From Chloroflexota bacterium (GTDB lineage: Bacteria > Chloroflexota > Anaerolineae > Anaerolineales > Villigracilaceae): 6,193 nt of DNA. Position numbers and translations under genes: made by a program. Positions 4,999 through 6,193 of this stretch are shown here, one piece after another (within the stretch, counting starts at the first letter, position 1; each line of letters begins with the position of its first letter). The notes beneath the pieces were generated by a model, which was not told where the DNA came from, made no database searches, and was given only the letters and a program-made list of their open reading frames with translations. The stretch is from positions 1 through 6,193 of the forward strand of contig JACPVB010000232.1 of assembly GCA_016191985.1 (NCBI GenBank), given 5' to 3'.

Positions 4999-6193
4999 GC
5001 AACAAACCCATCATCAATCACAACTTACGCTGGTTCCTGGCAGGGATGATCTTCGCCAATATCGCGGGGCAAATGGCTTACAGCATGTTGTCCCTTTACA
5101 TGATTAATCTCGGCGCGAGCGTGGCGCAGGTGGGCATGGCCTTTACTTTGGCATCCCTTGTGCCGACGGTTTTACAGATCTTCGGCGGCTGGCTCTCCGA
5201 TACCATCGGGCGGTTGCGCATCATGGCTATCGGAAGTTCTATCGCAGTCATCGGCTATCTCATCTTTGCCTTCGCGCCGAACTGGCAATGGGTGCTCATC
5301 GGCCTGAGCGTGGAATATGTCTCCAATTCCGTTGTGGGGCCAAGTTTCGGCGCGTACATCTCCGAACAATCAAGCCCCGAATCACGCGGACGAGTCTTCG
5401 GGTTGACCTCAGGCATCTACCAAACTGTCACCATCATCGGCCCCGCATTAGCGGGTTTTCTCGCTTATCAATTCAACTTCCAACTCATGATGCGCGTGGC
5501 CTTCGGCTTTTACCTCACCGCCACCATCCTGCGCGTGTGGATGGCAACCAACGAACGCTTCGCCCCGCTCAAGGACCCATCCAAACCAACCCTGAGCGGC
5601 TTCAAAGAACAACTCACCGCCATCTTCACCCTGCTCCTCGCGGGCGGCGTCCTCACCTGGATCTGGGTCACAGACGCGGTTGGCGATACCTCCTCCAACC
5701 TCATCAGCCAGCTCTTCCCCATCTATCTCTCAGACATCGGCAAACTCAATGTTGGGCAGATCGGCATCGTCAACGCCGCCATCGGCGTAACAGCCATCAT
5801 CGCCGCGCCGCTGGCAGGCTCACTGGTGGATAAAATCAGCGAACGCGCGGCGATTGTCACAGGGTTCGTGCTAAACGGTATGGGTTTGTTAACTTTATTA
5901 AACTCCAACAGCTATGCGGGCTTCATCCTTGCAATGTGTTTCTTTGGTCTTGGCACGGGCAGCCTTATCCCCGCCTACGAATCGCTCATTTCCAAAGTTG
6001 TACCGGAGAGCAAACGCGGGCTGGCCTTCGGTCTCTTTGGCACCACGCTTGGCATCCTGTCCCTGCCCATGCCGTGGATCGGCGCTCAGCTTTGGGAACG
6101 CATCTCGCCGCAGACTCCATTCCTGTTCGCCATCGGCGCGAACCTGATTTCGATTGTCATCGTCTGGATGAAATTCAAGATTCAGGATTCCCA
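4995..6193 (+). CDS. Major facilitator superfamily transporter (3' end beyond window)
   Basis: The ATG at 4995 overlaps the preceding TGA (ATGA). The frame stays open for 399 codons to the window edge, already covering about 12 membrane segments, so only a short C-terminal tail should be missing. Seen: MFS motif A in the TM2-TM3 loop as GGWLSDTIGRLR (64-75), and its second-half echo PLAGSLVDKISER (272-284) in the TM8-TM9 loop. The loops before TM5 and TM11 also match each other (SPESRGRVFG at 127-136; VPESKRGLAFG at 336-346), showing the duplicated six-helix halves. An acidic/polar TM7 region (WVTDAVGDT, 224-232) may face the substrate path. The family exports or imports small solutes across the inner membrane by ion coupling; this sequence resembles drug/sugar-type exporters, but the substrate cannot be read. 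No Shine-Dalgarno site precedes it, so translation probably depends on reinitiation after the upstream gene. Confidence 0.9.
   Translation, partial: MSNKPIINHNLRWFLAGMIFANIAGQMAYSMLSLYMINLGASVAQVGMAFTLASLVPTVLQIFGGWLSDTIGRLRIMAIGSSIAVIGYLIFAFAPNWQWVLIGLSVEYVSNSVVGPSFGAYISEQSSPESRGRVFGLTSGIYQTVTIIGPALAGFLAYQFNFQLMMRVAFGFYLTATILRVWMATNERFAPLKDPSKPTLSGFKEQLTAIFTLLLAGGVLTWIWVTDAVGDTSSNLISQLFPIYLSDIGKLNVGQIGIVNAAIGVTAIIAAPLAGSLVDKISERAAIVTGFVLNGMGLLTLLNSNSYAGFILAMCFFGLGTGSLIPAYESLISKVVPESKRGLAFGLFGTTLGILSLPMPWIGAQLWERISPQTPFLFAIGANLISIVIVWMKFKIQDS

Overview
This window holds five protein-coding genes in two divergent groups, and its gene content and style suggest a Chloroflexota bacterium, probably of the Anaerolineae. 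That assignment is an inference from three things: the pairing of a baseplate-J-like membrane protein with a RuvX-type gene, the type of large membrane protein on the right, and the roughly balanced base composition. No rRNA or other strong taxonomic marker is present.

Left half, minus strand, read from right to left: a cysteine desulfurase (3107 to 1953), a single-pass membrane protein with a baseplate-J-like external part (1886 to 402), and the N-terminal part of a RuvX/YqgF-type RNase H-fold protein (322 to 1, cut by the window edge). All three run in one direction with gaps of only 66 and 79 bases, so they probably form one transcription unit. Both gaps are filled by degenerate tandem octamers of one family (plus-strand consensus close to GTRGWCRR). 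Each array ends 6 to 7 bases before the next start codon, where a Shine-Dalgarno site would normally sit.

Centre, 3108 to 3357: a 250-base divergent intergenic region. At each edge a -10-like hexamer lies only 6 or 7 bases before an ATG (TATAAT for the desulfurase, TAAAAT for the rightward gene), so both operons look as if they start with leaderless mRNAs. Between the promoters is an imperfect inverted repeat built from TCCGTGT-type nonamers.

Right half, plus strand: a 546-residue polytopic membrane protein resembling GT-C-type glycosyltransferases (3358 to 4998), overlapping by ATGA with a major facilitator superfamily transporter (4995 to beyond the window end). They are very probably translationally coupled.

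The genes themselves look like ordinary chromosomal genes. I see no phage, defence, CRISPR, insertion-sequence or RNA gene. The parts that deserve a second look are the short-period repeats that occupy every sizeable intergenic gap, the apparently leaderless promoters with no Shine-Dalgarno sites anywhere, and the reuse of a phage-baseplate-like domain in a bacterial membrane protein.
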